A DNA stretch of 64,000 bases from Hyperoodon ampullatus. Lineage: Eukaryota; Chordata; Mammalia; Artiodactyla; Ziphiidae. The notes under the pieces were generated by a model. The model had not been told where the DNA came from. It did not search any database and saw nothing but the letters and a program-made list of their open reading frames with translations. This document shows, piece after piece, positions 1-12,170 of this stretch. The stretch is taken from positions 124,001-188,000 of the forward strand of contig CATKHW010000287.1 of the NCBI GenBank assembly GCA_949752795.1. Reading direction: 5' to 3'. Numbering within the stretch: position 1 is the stretch's first letter; every line of letters starts with the position of its first letter. The position numbers were made by a program, and so were the translations under genes.

Positions 1-682
1 CACTTGGGACTGAGACGATTGGTGAGATTGGGTGAGCAAATGCAGACCCTTTAAAGCAATAATGCATGGCACCCATTCCATGGGTCCGAACTCTCCAGGT
101 TGAAGGGAATATTACTACAGCTATAACATGTGCGGGAAACCTAGAGAACGGACACACTGTGAATACGAAAGGTTTCTAAAACTCAACGCATAGTCCCTCC
201 CCTGGTGCTCCGGTTTGACTTTCCGTCTGCTTTACTATCAACCTCCCAACTTGGAGAGACAGCCCCTTTAACCTCTTGGTTCGCACAGGTTGCCAATTTG
301 GCAGAGGATGAAAGGGAAGAGGGAGAACCAATGAGAGAGTAGCTGTTAGGCATTTGGACGGGCACATATCACTGTAATTTCCCGGCAGGAAGAAGAATTA
401 ACCAAATTCTCAGCCACCCACCGGGAACCAGTATAGGTCCTGAACCAAAATTTTGGACTTGCGGTCAGCTCACCAAAAACGAGTTGAAAAATGGAGCTCA
501 GGGGCACAGCAATTCACAAACTGGCCGAGTAATAAAGGACAACTATCGTCCAAAAATCTGTTGAGGGAAGGCAACGAGGCGGACTTGAAAGCGAGGCAGA
601 ATAGCAGGAAACAGATTTCAAGAGGTACGTTGGAATCGCCTTTAAAGCACAGGAAGAGGGGCACAACTTCGACAATGATGCA

Positions 683-756
683 CTTGGCCAAAAAGGGCGT
701 ATGCGTTTTCTCCTGAATATATTCAGGAGAAAACGCATACGCCCTTTTTGGCCAAG
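683..756. repeat. Perfect 74-bp palindrome (representative copy, unit 1)
   Basis: Two 37-base arms (683-719 and 720-756) are exact reverse complements with no spacer, centred on cctgaata/tattcagg. The outer end is cttggccaaaaaggg and the arms contain cgtatgcg. Each unit carries a copy at unit start + 682 (+679 in unit 7). Most core copies are perfect. DNA could extrude a cruciform here and an RNA would form a long hairpin. Short open frames overlapping it on both strands are consequences of the symmetry, not genes. Confidence 0.97.
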
Positions 757-1049
757 CAAGCAAGCGGGCAATGCAAATCTGCACTACAAAGAAGTATCAC
801 TTCCCACCGGTCAAAAGGGACATCCACAAAATGTGTAAGAACAAGAAAGGCAAGACAGGCCCTGGAGAACAGGGAGCCTTGTTATGCTGATGGGCGGGAT
901 GTAAATTGCCAACTGCCTCTCTGGAGGAGTGCATTCTGTTCCCTAAAACAAGTAAAGAACAGAGCTACAGAGCCAAGGGCACTACCAGCCTAGGGAATAT
1001 ACCTTGGGAAAACTGAAAATCAATAAGACAGAGCCACCCCAAAATTTAG

Positions 1050-1655
1050 GGCTGCACTGCATACAAGGACCTCAACTTGGATACACCTTAAGTATCCCAG
1101 AAAATATAAACATGGTTCAAAAAATTGTGGTACTTACGTACGATGGAATATCCCTCAGCCATGAAATCAATGTCATAAGACCAGTAGCAGCAAAATGGGT
1201 GGATTCAGGTACGATGATTCTAAGTGAAATAAGTCACACAGAAAAAGAAACTTATCATAAGATATCACTTATGAAGATCCTGTAAACATGGCTACACTTG
1301 AACTGAGTTAGGAAAGAGAACAGTGTCTCACATTTAGAAAACACTCTTATACCTGCTTAAGGGGGAAGGAGAGGTGGGGTGATGCATAAAACCAGAGTTT
1401 GATATAAGCACAGGTACCGTTCCAAAAACCAACTATGGAATAGACAAGACCTACACCGTCCTCAGCGAAAGGGACTCAAAACCCCATATTTCCCGCAGAG
1501 GAAAATATCTGACTAGTAAGAATCTTAAAACCTATGTATTGATATGTCTCCATAAGGGAATCAAGTGTGTCTAGACTGTCATAAACATGGCAGCGAGAAT
1601 CAGCTCAAACCCACTATAAAAAGGAATTTCAAAAACAAAACAAAAAAACTGGGAA
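1050..1655 (+). mobile_element. LINE-1 3' end embedded in the satellite unit (representative copy)
   Basis: The conceptual reading 1,004-1,285 ends in a stretch (SEISHTEKETYHKISL) that matches in frame the C-terminal end of mammalian LINE-1 ORF2; the LINE-1 at 57,430-57,586 has NEVSQKEKNKY at the same place. After the stop at 1,283-1,285 come degraded 3' UTR (gggggaaggagaggtgggg near 1,360) and an A-rich tail at about 1,619-1,649. The left boundary is approximate. It is a non-functional fossil: two units (15, 16) have a premature stop in the frame. Confidence 0.85.
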
Positions 1656-1739
1656 ATTCTTTACAATTCCTTCAGGGTCTCTGATGAAAGCTGGAATGAC
1701 CCTATCTACAACGACAGCTGGATGTGGCATAAGGAGGGA

Positions 1740-3478
1740 CACTTGGGACTGAGACGATTGGTGAGATTGGGTGAGCAAATGCAGACCCTTTAAAGCAATA
1801 ATGCATGGCACACATTCCATGGGTCCCAACTCTCCAGGTTGAAGGGAATATTACTACAGATATAACATGTGCGGGAAACCTAGAGAACGGACACACTGTG
1901 AATACGAAAGGTTTCTAAAACTCAACGCATAGTCCCTCTCCTGGTGCTCCGGTTTGACTTTCCGTCTGCTTTACTATCAACCTCCCAACTTGGAGAGACA
2001 GCCCCTTTAACTTCTTGGTTCGCACAGGTTGCCAATTTGGCAGAGGATGAAAGGGAAGAGGGAGAACCAATGAGAGAGTAGCTGTTAGGCATTTGGACGG
2101 GCACATATCACTGTAATTTCCCGGCAGGAAGAAGAATTAACCAAATTCTCAGCCACCCACCGGGAACCAGTATAGGTCCTGAACCAAAATTTTGGACTTG
2201 CGGTCAGCTCACCAAAAACGAGTTGAAAAATGGAGCTCAGGGGCACAGCAATTCACAAACTGGCCGAGTAATAAAGGACAACTATCGTCCAAAAATCTGT
2301 TGAGGGAAGGCAACGAGGCGGACTTGAAAGCGAGGCAGAATAGCAGGAAACAGATTTCAAGAGGTACGTTGGAATCGCCTTTAAAGCACAGGAAGAGGGG
2401 CACAACTTCGACAATGATGCACTTGGCCAAAAAGGGCGTATGCGTTTTCTCCTGAATATATTCAGGAGAAAACGCATACGCCCTTTTTGGCCAAGCAAGC
2501 AAGCGGGCAATGCAAATCTGCACTACAAAGAAGTATCACTTCCCACCGGTCAAAAGGGACATCCACAAAATGTGTAAGAACAAGAAAGGCAAGACAGGCC
2601 CTGGAGAACAGGGAGCCTTGTTATGCTGATGGGCGGGATGTAAATTGCCAACTGCCTCTCTGGAGGAGTGCATTCTGTTCCCTAAAACAAGTAAAGAACA
2701 GAGCTACAGAGCCAAGGGCACTACCAGCCTAGGGAATATACCTTGGGAAAACTGAAAATCAATAAGACAGAGCCACCCCAAAATTTAGGGCTGCACTGCA
2801 TACAAGGACCTCAACTTGGATACACCTTAAGTATCCCAGAAAATATAAACATGGTTCAAAAAATTGTGGTACTTACGTACGATGGAATATCCCTCAGCCA
2901 TGAAATCAATGTCATAAGACCAGTAGCAGCAAAATGGGTGGATTCAGGTACGATGATTCTAAGTGAAATAAGTCACACAGAAAAAGAAACTTATCATAAG
3001 ATATCACTTATGAAGATCCTGTAAACATGGCTACACTTGAACTGAGTTAGGAAAGAGGACAGTGTCTCACATTTAGAAAACACTCTTATACCTGCTTAAG
3101 GGGGAAGGAGAGGTGGGGTGATGCATAAAACCAGAGTTTGATATAAGCACAGGTACCGTTCCAAAAACCAACTATGGAATAGACAAGACCTACACCGTCC
3201 TCAGCGAAAGGGACTCAAAACCCCATATTTCCCGCAGAGGAAAATATCTGACTAGTAAGAATCTTAAAACCTATGTATTGATATGTCTCCATAAGGGAAT
3301 CAAGTGTGTCTAGACTGGCATAAACATGGCAGCGAGAATCAGCTCAAACCCACTATAAAAAGGAATTTCAAAAACAAAACAAAAAAACTGGGAAATTCTT
3401 TACAATTCCTTCAGGGTCTCTGATGAAAGCTGGAATGACCCTATCTACAACGACAGCTGGATGTGGCATAAGGAGGGA
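1740..3478 (+). repeat. Satellite unit 2
   Basis: Carries cacattccatgggtccc (near 1,810) and actacagatataac (near 1,855), both shared with unit 5 three units on. Private change: cctttaacttcttgg near 2,005. gaaagaggacag near 3,052 is shared with units 8, 11 and 18. Confidence 0.95.
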
Positions 3479-5217
3479 CACTTGGGACTGAGACGGATGG
3501 TGAGATTGGGTGAGCAAATGCAGACCCTTTAAAGAAATAATGCATGGCACCCATTCCATGGGTCCGAACTCTCCAGGTTGAAGGGAATATTACTACAGCT
3601 ATAACATGTGCGGGAAACCTAGAGAACGGACACACTGTGAATACGAAAGGTTTCTAAAACTCAACGCATAGTCCCTCTCCTGGTGCTCCGGTTTGACTTT
3701 CCGTCTGCTTTACTATCAACCTCCCAACTTGGAGAGACAGCCCCTTTAACCTCTTGGTTCGCACAGGTTGCCAATTTGGCAGAGGATGAAAGGGAAGAGG
3801 GAGAACCAATGAGAGAGTAGCTGTTAGGCATTTGGACGGGCACATATCACTGTAATTTCCCGGCAGGAAGAAGAATTAACCAAATTCTCAGCCACCCACC
3901 GGGAACCAGTATAGGTCCTGAACCAAAATTTTGGACTTGCGGTCAGCTCACCAAAAACGAGTTGAAAAATGGAGCTCAGGGGCACAGCAATTCACAAACT
4001 GGCCGAGTAATAAAGGACAACTATCGTCCAAAAATCTGTTGAGGGAAGGCAACGAGGCGGACTTGAAAGCGAGGCAGAATAGCAGGAAACAGATTTCAAG
4101 AGGTACGTTGGAATCGCCTTTAAAGCACAGGAAGAGGGGCACAACTTCGACAATGATGCACTTGGCCAAAAAGGGCGTATGCGTTTTCTCCTGAATATAT
4201 TCAGGAGAAAACGCATACGCCCTTTTTGGCCAAGCAAGCAAGCGGGCAATGCAAATCTGCACTACAAAGAAGTATCACTTCCCACCGGTCAAAAGGGACA
4301 TCCACAAAATGTGTAAGAACAAGAAAGGCAAGACAGGCCCTGGAGAACAGGGAGCCTTGTTATGCTGATGGGCGGGATGTAAATTGCCAACTGCCTCTCT
4401 GGAGGAGTGCATTCTGTTCCCTAAAACAAGTAAAGAACAGAGCTACAGAGCCAAGGGCACTACCAGCCTAGGGAATATACCTTGGGAAAACTGAAAATCA
4501 ATAAGACAGAGCCACCCCAAAATTTAGGGCTGCACTGCATACAAGGACCTCAACTTGGATACACCTTAAGTATCCCAGAAAATATAAACATGGTTCAAAA
4601 AATTGTGGTACTTACGTACGATGGAATATCCCTCAGCCATGAAATCAATGTCATAAGACCAGTAGCAGCAAAATGGGTGGATTCAGGTACGATGATTCTA
4701 AGTGAAATAAGTCACACAGAAAAAGAAACTTATCATAAGATATCACTTATGAAGATCCTGTAAACATGGCTACACTTGAACTGAGTTAGGAAAGAGAACA
4801 GTGTCTCACATTTAGAAAACACTCTTATACCTGCTTAAGGGGGAAGGAGAGGTGGGGTGATGCATAAAACCAGAGTTTGATATAAGCACAGGTACCGTTC
4901 CAAAAACCAACTATGGAATAGACAAGACCTACACCGTCCTCAGCGAAAGGGACTCAAAACCCCATATTTCCCGCAGAGGAAAATATCTGACTAGTAAGAA
5001 TCTTAAAACCTATGTATTGATATGTCTCCGTAAGGGAATCAAGTGTGTCTAGACTGGCATAAACATGGCAGCGAGAATCAGCTCAAACCCACTATAAAAA
5101 GGAATTTCAAAAACAAAACAAAAAAACTGGGAAATTCTTTACAATTCCTTCAGGGTCTCTGATGAAGGCTGGAATGACCCTATCTACAACGACAGCTGGA
5201 TGTGGCATAAGGAGGGA
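3479..5217 (+). repeat. Satellite unit 3
   Basis: Private changes: gacggatggtgag near 3,492 and aaagaaataatgc near 3,531. The end has the ctccgtaaggg / actggcataaac type (near 5,027 and 5,052), unlike units 1 and 4. Confidence 0.95.
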
Positions 5218-6956
5218 CACTTGGGACTGAGACGATTGGTGAGATTGGGTGAGCAAATGCAGACCCTTTAAAGCAATAATGCATGGCACCCATTCCATGG
5301 GTCCGAACTCTCCAGGTTGAAGGGAATATTACTACAGCTATAACATGTGCGGGAAACCTAGAGAACGGACACACTGTGAATACGAAAGGTTTCTAAAACT
5401 CAACGCATAGTCCCTCCCCTGGTGCTCCGGTTTGACTTTCCGTCTGCTTTACTATCAACCTCCCAACTTGGAGAGACAGCCCCTTTAACCTCTTGGTTCG
5501 CACAGGTTGCCAATTTGGCAGAGGATGAAAGGGAAGAGGGAGAACCAATGAGAGAGTAGCTGTTAGGCATTTGGACGGGCACATATCACTGTAATTTCCC
5601 GGCAGGAAGAAGAATTAACCAAATTCTCAGCCACCCACCGGGAACCAGTATAGGTCCTGAACCAAAATTTTGGACTTGCGGTCAGCTCACCAAAAACGAG
5701 TTGAAAAATGGAGCTCAGGGGCACAGCAATTCACAAACTGGCCGAGTAATAAAGGACAACTATCGTCCAAAAATCTGTTGAGGGAAGGCAACGAGGCGGA
5801 CTTGAAAGCGAGGCAGAATAGCAGGAAACAGATTTCAAGAGGTACGTTGGAATCGCCTTTAAAGCACAGGAAGAGGGGCACAACTTCGACAATGATGCAC
5901 TTGGCCAAAAAGGGCGTATGCGTTTTCTCCTGAATATATTCAGGACAAAACGCATACGCCCTTTTTGGCCAAGCAAGCAAGCGGGCAATGCAAATCTGCA
6001 CTACAAAGAAGTATCACTTCCCACCGGTCAAAAGGGACATCCACAAAATGTGTAAGAACAAGAAAGGCAAGACAGGCCCTGGAGAACAGGGAGCCTTGTT
6101 ATGCTGATGGGCGGGATGTAAATTGCCAACTGCCTCTCTGGAGGAGTGCATTCTGTTCCCTAAAACAAGTAAAGAACAGAGCTACAGAGCCAAGGGCACT
6201 ACCAGCCTAGGGAATATACCTTGGGAAAACTGAAAATCAATAAGACAGAGCCACCCCAAAATTTAGGGCTGCACTGCATACAAGGACCTCAACTTGGATA
6301 CACCTTAAGTATCCCAGAAAATATAAACATGGTTCAAAAAATTGTGGTACTTACGTACGATGGAATATCCCTCAGCCATGAAATCAATGTCATAAGACCA
6401 GTAGCAGCAAAATGGGTGGATTCAGGTACGATGATTCTAAGTGAAATAAGTCACACAGAAAAAGAAACTTATCATAAGATATCACTTATGAAGATCCTGT
6501 AAACATGGCTACACTTGAACTGAGTTAGGAAAGAGAACAGTGTCTCACATTTAGAAAACACTCTTATACCTGCTTAAGGGGGAAGGAGAGGTGGGGTGAT
6601 GCATAAAACCAGAGTTTGATATAAGCACAGGTACCGTTCCAAAAACCAACTATGGAATAGACAAGACCTACACCGTCCTCAGCGAAAGGGACTCAAAACC
6701 CCATATTTCCCGCAGAGGAAAATATCTGACTAGTAAGAATCTTAAAACCTATGTATTGATATGTCTCCATAAGGGAATCAAGTGTGTCTAGACTGTCATA
6801 AACATGGCAGCGAGAATCAGCTCAAACCCACTATAAAAAGGAATTTCAAAAACAAAACAAAAAAACTGGGAAATTCTTTACAATTCCTTCAGGGTCTCTG
6901 ATGAAAGCTGGAATGACCCTATCTACAACGACAGCTGGATGTGGCATAAGGAGGGA
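5218..6956 (+). repeat. Satellite unit 4
   Basis: Repeats the unit 1 markers gtccctcccctgg and actgtcataaac. Its palindrome (5,900-5,973) has one right-arm mismatch, caggacaaaacg near 5,940. Confidence 0.95.
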
Positions 6957-8695
6957 CACTTGGGACTGAGACGATTGGTGAGATTGGGTGAGCAAATGCA
7001 GACCCTTTAAAGCAATAATGCATGGCACACATTCCATGGGTCCCAACTCTCCAGGTTGAAGGGAATATTACTACAGATATAACATGTACGGGAATCCTAG
7101 AGAACGGACACACTGTGAATACGAAAGGTTTCTAAAACTCAACGAATAGTCCCTCTCCTGGTGCTCCGGTTTGACTTTCCATCTGCTTTATTATCAACCT
7201 CCCAACTTGGAGAGACAGCCCCTTTAACCTCCTGGTTCGCACAGGTTGCCAATTTGGCAGAGGATGAAAGGGAAGAGGGAGAACCAATGAGAGAGTAGCT
7301 GTTAGGCATTTGGACGGGCACATATCACTGTAATTTCCCGGCAGGAAGAAGAATTAACCAAAGTCTCAGCCACCCACCGGGAATCAGTATAGATCCTGAA
7401 CCAAAATTTTGGACTTGCTGTCAGCTCACCAAAAACGAGTTGAAAAATGGAGCTCAGGGGCACAGCAATTCACAAACTGGCCGAGTAATAAAGGACAACT
7501 ATCGTCCAAAAATCTGTTGAGGGAAGGCAACGAGGCGGACTTGAAAGCGAGGCAGAATAGCAGGAAACAGATTTCAAGAGGTACGTTGGAATCGCCTTTA
7601 AAGCACAGGAAGAGGGGCACAACTTCGACAATGATGCACTTGGCCAAAAAGGGCGTATGCGTTTTCTCCTGAATATATTCAGGAGAAAACGCATACGCCC
7701 TTTTTGGCCAAGCAAGCAAGCGGGCAATGCAAATCTGCACTACAAAGAAGTATCACTTCCCACCGGTCAAAAGGGACATCCACAAAATGTGTAAGAACAA
7801 GAAAGGCAAGACAGGCCCTGGAGAACAGGGAGCCTTGTTATGCTGATGGGCGGGATGTAAATTGCCAACTGCCTCTCTGGAGGAGTGCATTCTGTTCCCT
7901 AAAACAAGTAAAGAACAGAGCTACAGAGCCAAGGGCACTACCAGCCTAGGGAATATACCTTGGGAAAACTGAAAATCAATAAGACAGAGCCACCCCAAAA
8001 TTTAGGGCTGCACTGCATACAAGGACCTCAACTTGGATACACCTTAAGTATCCCAGAAAATATAAACATGGTTCAAAAAATTGTGGTACTTACGTACGAT
8101 GGAATATCCCTCAGCCATGAAATCAATGTCATAAGACCAGTAGCAGCAAAATGGGTGGATTCAGGTACGATGATTCTAAGTGAAATAAGTCACACAGAAA
8201 AAGAAACTTATCATAAGATATCACTTATGAAGATCCTGTAAACATGGCTACACTTGAACTGAGTTAGGAAAGAGAACAGTGTCTCACATTTAGAAAACAC
8301 TCTTATACCTGCTTAAGGGGGAAGGAGAGGTGGGGTGATGCATAAAACCAGAGTTTGATATAAGCACAGGTACCGTTCCAAAAACCAACTATGGAATAGA
8401 CAAGACCTACACCGTCCTCAGCGAAAGGGACTCAAAACCCCATATTTCCCGCAGAGGAAAATATCTGACTAGTAAGAATCTTAAAACCTATGTATTGATA
8501 TGTCTCCGTAAGGGAATCAAGTGTGTCTAGACTGGCATAAACATGGCAGCGAGAATCAGCTCAAACCCACTATAAAAAGGAATTTCAAAAACAAAACAAA
8601 AAAACTGGGAAATTCTTTACAATTCCTTCAGGGTCTCTGATGAAGGCTGGAATGACCCTATCTACAACGACAGCTGGATGTGGCATAAGGAGGGA
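6957..8695 (+). repeat. Satellite unit 5 (mosaic)
   Basis: The first ~480 bp carries alleles otherwise typical of the diverged right-edge units: gggtcccaactctcc, acatgtacggga, caacgaatag, ttccatctgc, cctcctggttcg and ccaaagtctcag (7,037-7,365). From about 7,430 it is ordinary core sequence. It also shares cacattccatgggtccc and actacagatataac with unit 2. Confidence 0.95.
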
Positions 8696-10434
8696 CACTT
8701 GGGACTGAGACGATTGGTGACATTGGGTGAGCAAATGCAGACGCTTTAAAGCAATAATGCATGGCACCCATTCCATGGGTCCGAACTCTCCAGGTTGAAG
8801 GGAATATTACTACAGCTATAACATGTGCGGGAAACCTAGAGAACGGACACACTGTGAATACGAAAGGTTTCTAAAACTCAACGCATAGTCCCTCCCCTGG
8901 TGCTCCGGTTTGACTTTCCGTCTGCTTTACTATCAACCTCCCAACTTGGAGAGACAGCCCCTTTAACCTCTTGGTTCGCACAGGTTGCCAATTTGGCAGA
9001 GGATGAAAGGGAAGAGGGAGAACCAATGAGAGAGTAGCTGTTAGGCATTTGGACGGGCACATATCACTGTAATTTCCCGGCAGGAAGAAGAATTAACCAA
9101 ATTCTCAGCCACCCACCGGGAACCAGTATAGGTCCTGAACCAAAATTTTGGACTTGCGGTCAGCTCACCAAAAACGAGTTGAAAAATGGAGCTCAGGGGC
9201 ACAGCAATTCACAAACTGGCCGAGTAATAAAGGACAACTATCGTCCAAAAATCTGTTGAGGGAAGGCAACGAGGCGGACTTGAAAGCGAGGCAGAATAGC
9301 AGGAAACAGATTTCAAGAGGTACGTTGGAATCGCCTTTAAAGCACAGGAAGAGGGGCACAACTTCGACAATGATGCACTTGGCCAAAAAGGGCGTATCCG
9401 TTTTCTCCTGAATATATTCAGGAGAAAACGCATACGCCCTTTTTGGCCAAGCAAGCAAGCGGGCAATGCAAATCTGCACTACAAAGAAGTATCACTTCCC
9501 ACCGGTCAAAAGGGACATCCACAAAATGTGTAAGAACAAGAAAGGCAAGACAGGCCCTGGAGAACAGGGAGCCTTGTTATGCTGATGGGCGGGATGTAAA
9601 TTGCCAACTGCCTCTCTGGAGGAGTACATTCTGTTCCCTAAAACAAGTAAAGAACAGAGCTACAGAGCCAAGGGCACTACCAGCCTAGGGAATATACCTT
9701 GGGAAAACTGAAAATCAATAAGACAGAGCCACCCCAAAATTTAGGGCTGCACTGCATACAAGGACCTCAACTTGGATACACCTTAAGTATCCCAGAAAAT
9801 ATAAACATGGTTCAAAAAATTGTGGTACTTACGTACGATGGAATATCCCTCAGCCATGAAATCAATGTCATAAGACCAGTAGCAGCAAAATGGGTGGATT
9901 CAGGTACGATGATTCTAAGTGAAATAAGTCACACAGAAAAAGAAACTTATCATAAGATATCACTTATGAAGATCCTGTAAACATGGCTACACTTGAACTG
10001 AGTTAGGAAAGAGAACAGTGTCTCACATTTAGAAAACACTCTTATACCTGCTTAAGGGGGAAGGAGAGGTGGGGTGATGCATAAAACCAGAGTTTGATAT
10101 AAGCACAGGTACCGTTCCAAAAACCAACTATGGAATAGACAAGACCTACACCGTCCTCAGCGAAAGGGACTCAAAACCCCATATTTCCCGCAGAGGAAAA
10201 TATCTGACTAGTAAGAATCTTAAAACCTATGTATTGATATGTCTCCATAAGGGAATCAAGTGTGTCTAGACTGTCATAAACATGGCAGCGAGAATCAGCT
10301 CAAACCCACTATAAAAAGGAATTTCAAAAACAAAACAAAAAAACTGGGAAATTCTTTACAATTCCTTCAGGGTCTCTGATGAAAGCTGGAATGACCCTAT
10401 CTACAACGACAGCTGGATGTGGCATAAGGAGGGA
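8696..10434 (+). repeat. Satellite unit 6
   Basis: Has gtgacattggg near 8,717 and cagacgctttaaag near 8,738; the latter is also found in the A-type units far to the right. The left palindrome arm has gtatccgttttc (near 9,394). ggaggagtacattc near 9,620 is private among core units. Confidence 0.95.
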
Positions 10435-12170
10435 CACTTGGGACTGAGACGATTGGTGAGATTGGGTGAGCAAATGCAGACCCTTTAAAGCAATAATGCA
10501 TGGCACCCATTCCATGGGTCCGAACTCTCCAGGTTGAAGGGAATATTACTACAGCTATAACATGTGCGGGAAACCTAGAGAACGGACACACTGTGAATAC
10601 GAAAGGTTTCTAAAACTCAACGCATAGTCCCTCTCCTGGTGCTCCGGTTTGACTTTCCGTCTGCTTTACTATCAACCTCCCAACTTGGAGAGACAGCCCC
10701 TTTAACCTCTTGGTTCGCACAGGTTGCCAATTTGGCAGAGGATGAAAGGGAAGAGGGAGAACCAATGAGAGAGTAGCTGTTAGGCATTTGGACGGCACAT
10801 ATCACTGTAATTTCCCGCAGGAAGAAGAATTAACCAAATTCTCAGCCACCCACCGGAACCAGTATAGGTCCTGAACCAAAATTTTGGACTTGCGGTCAGC
10901 TCACCAAAAACGAGTTGAAAAATGGAGCTCAGGGGCACAGCAATTCACAAACTGGCCGAGTAATAAAGGACAACTATCGTCCAAAAATCTGTTGAGGGAA
11001 GGCAACGAGGCGGACTTGAAAGCGAGGCAGAATAGCAGGAAACAGATTTCAAGAGGTACGTTGGAATCGCCTTTAAAGCACAGGAAGAGGGGCACAACTT
11101 CGACAATGATGCACTTGGCCAAAAAGGGCGTATGCGTTTTCTCCTGAATATATTCAGGAGAAAACGCATACGCCCTTTTTGGCCAAGCAAGCAAGCGGGC
11201 AATGCAAATCTGCACTACAAAGAAGTATCACTTCCCACCGGTCAAAAGGGACATCCACAAAATGTGTAAGAACAAGAAAGGCAAGACAGGCCCTGGAGAA
11301 CAGGGAGCCTTGTTATGCTGATGGGCGGGATGTAAATTGACAACTGCCTCTCTGGAGGAGTGCATTCTGTTCCCTAAAACAAGTAAAGAACAGTGCTACA
11401 GAGCCAAGGGCACTACCAGTCTAGGGAATATACCTTGGGAAAACTGAAAATCAATAAGACAGAGCCACCCCAAAATTTAGGGCTGCACTGCATACAAGGG
11501 CCTCAACTTGGATACACCTTAAGTATCCCAGAAAATATAAACATGGTTCAAAAAATTGTGGTACTTACGTACGATGGAATATCCCTCAGCCATGAAATCA
11601 ATGTCATAAGACCAGTAGCAGCAAAATGGGTGGATTCAGGTACGATGATTCTAAGTGAAATAAGTCACACAGAAAAAGAAACTTATCATAAGATATCACT
11701 TATGAAGATCCTGTAAACATGGCTACACTTGAACTGAGTTAGGAAAGAGAACAGTGTCTCACATTTAGAAAACACTCTTATACCTGCTTAAGGGGGAAGG
11801 AGAGGTGGGGTGATGCATAAAACCAGAGTTTGATATAAGCACAGGTACCGTTCCAAAAACCAACTATGGAATAGACAAGACCTACACCGTCCTCAGCGAA
11901 AGGGACTCAAAACCCCATATTTCCCGCAGAGGAAAATATCTGACTAGTAAGAATCTTAAAACCTATGTATTGATATGTCTCCGTAAGGGAATCAAGTGTG
12001 TCTAGACTGGCATAAACATGGCAGCGAGAATCAGCTCAAACCCACTATAAAAAGGAATTTCAAAAACAAAACAAAAAAACTGGGAAATTCTTTACAATTC
12101 CTTCAGGGTCTCTGATGAAGGCTGGAATGACCCTATCTACAACGACAGCTGGATGTGGCATAAGGAGGGA
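10435..12170 (+). repeat. Satellite unit 7 (1,736 bp)
   Basis: Three bp shorter than the rest through the loss of one G in each of three G runs within about 60 bp (near 10,795, 10,818 and 10,854). Private changes: aaattgacaactg near 11,334 and cagtgctacag near 11,391. It is the first unit with accagtctaggg, which nearly all later units have. Confidence 0.95.

Larger units (their letters stand above)
1..1739 (+). repeat. Satellite unit 1
   Basis: First unit in the window; the phase is arbitrary because the array continues leftwards. Diagnostic variants are gtccctcccctgg near 190, accagcctaggg near 984 (shared by units 1-6), and actgtcataaac near 1,575. The same first and third markers recur in unit 4, three units later. 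Confidence 0.95.

Noticed and set aside
268..300. ggttcgcacagg resembling a tRNA B box (SINE or pol III promoter)
   Set aside because: Only the first bases match, there is no A box at a suitable distance, and no tRNA-like fold.
683..756. Palindrome as a transcription terminator
   Set aside because: A terminator reading is a bacterial model and does not fit this mammalian satellite context; the 37-base arms are also much longer than such hairpins.
470..784. Recurrent 104-codon minus-strand and 87-codon plus-strand frames in each unit
   Set aside because: They overlap each other and the palindrome on opposite strands, and recur only because the unit recurs. No family features.
1004..1285. 93-codon open frame present in most satellite units, possibly a conserved gene
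   Set aside because: It is the end of LINE-1 ORF2 plus upstream sequence, kept open because units are copies of one another. Units 15 and 16 have a premature stop, and there is no sign of constraint on protein sequence.
1..1739. CENP-B box that would mark a centromeric satellite
   Set aside because: I checked the CGAA and TTCG sites of the unit on both strands; none has the CGGG core at the required spacing.
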